A stretch of 64,000 nucleotides of DNA from Scatophagus argus (Eukaryota > Chordata > Actinopteri > Scatophagidae), in contig NC_058499.1 in assembly GCF_020382885.2 (NCBI RefSeq), positions 4,409,501-4,473,500 on the forward strand. The letters are read 5' to 3'. Shown piece by piece: positions 63,079 to 64,000 of the stretch; within the stretch, counting starts at the first letter, position 1; each line of letters opens with the position of its first letter. The notes beneath the pieces were generated by a model that did not search any database, was not told where the DNA came from, and saw nothing but the letters and a program-made list of their open reading frames with translations. The translations under genes and the position numbers were made by a program.

Positions 63079-64000
63079 GTAAACTCACACAGAAATCATA
63101 CAACACGTAACGTGCTGCGTGAGCATCCACATGCTGTTGTTGTTAAGTATAACAATGTTTATCAGTCAGCAGAAAAAAACTTTTTGCATCTTAAGTTATT
63201 CAGACACTGAGAGGGAAAAGTTATCATCCAACAGATATTTATTCATTATTTAACTACCGGTATGTTTAATCACTGATCGTTTTCAGTCCTCTACACTCAG
63301 CGATCAATCACAGAGCATTGCAGTAATTAGTAGCCTTGAACACAGATGTTTATTCATCAAAGCCATGTTTTGCTATAGTAACGATGGCAGGCGTAATGCA
63401 CGTTGGATGTTAGTAACCCAGAGACTGAATGCTTTGGGCATAGTCATCATCTAAACATGGTCACTCTAGCAGGCACATCTGTCACTTGGTTCTTCTAAGT
63501 CTTCTCTCTTGTGACGTACAGCATTTCTGCTCATCTTGCTTCTCCTTTTATGTAAAGCCAGTATGGTTTTCTTTTTTGGCAGCCGTCAGCTTCATTCACT
63601 TTCATCTGCTGGTCGTCTCGTTTATCAGATTGGTGTCTGTTCTTCTCCCGTCATGCTTCTCAGTTTGTGCATGTTTTCAAACCCGCTGTATGTTTTGTTT
63701 TCACTCACCTGTTAGTCCGGCAAAGTACGTTCACTTTAATGCAAAATGCTCACGTAATTTTGTAAAGACAGTTTGTTTTTTGAAAGGTTATTTGGTCTGT
63801 TTTTCAAACTCAAATGACTCCACTGAGTGTAAAATGATGTTGTGAATATCACGAAGGATGTTGCATAAGCAGCACCATGATGCCGAACACCAACCGTACA
63901 GCTTAAGTTTTGAAAATATTTGATGCATTTTGACCTTCTGTTTATGTGACCCTTCTGCATGTCCTTCTGCTTCACTAACCCACACTCATTAAAAAGTGTC
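63079..64000 (+). other. mfge8: mfge8 intron 7 (partial)
   Basis: Begins with donor GTAAAC after the last C1-domain codons. No acceptor followed by discoidin C2 sequence is seen before the window ends, so the remaining exons are outside. Confidence 0.65.

Overview
The window is ordinary vertebrate nuclear DNA, almost certainly from a ray-finned (teleost) fish. Multi-exon genes with GT-AG introns, (CA)n microsatellites, and teleost-type Tc1, MITE and LINE debris all point that way. Six protein-coding genes can be assembled exon by exon from conserved protein sequence and splice phase. No bacterial, phage, viral or CRISPR-like content was found, and no gene system looks undescribed. The notable material is regulatory sites, splice sites and transposon remnants around known genes.

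Layout. Positions 1-7060 hold the 3' two-thirds of mitochondrial creatine kinase ckmt1 (+), whose 5' end lies before the window. A 5 kb spacer follows, with an RFX-type X-box, a long CA microsatellite and a dead Tc1-like transposon. Positions 12.5-19.9 kb hold pdia3/ERp57 (+, complete, 13 coding exons) with an ER-stress-like element in its promoter. Positions 20.6-25.3 kb hold aen (+, complete, 3 coding exons), with a p53-like site beside its probable first exon. Positions 28.1-32.2 kb hold rlbp1/CRALBP (+, complete, 7 coding exons). It is tail to tail with abhd2 (-, complete, 9 coding exons) at 32.7-41.2 kb. After a 5 kb spacer, mfge8 (+) starts at 46.6 kb with a compact TATA/CCAAT/GC-box promoter. 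It runs out of the right edge after its first discoidin-domain exons.

The genes are not an operon and share no single pathway: mitochondrial energy buffering, ER glycoprotein folding, p53-linked nuclease, 11-cis-retinoid carrier, membrane serine hydrolase, and secreted integrin/phosphatidylserine bridge. They form a conserved synteny block. The rlbp1-abhd2-mfge8 order and relative orientations mirror human 15q26.1, where AEN also lies. The ckmt1-pdia3 pair mirrors human 15q15.3. Two pieces far apart on one human chromosome are therefore adjacent here.

Coordinates of coding exons are manual splice calls. UTR and first-exon limits are estimates.
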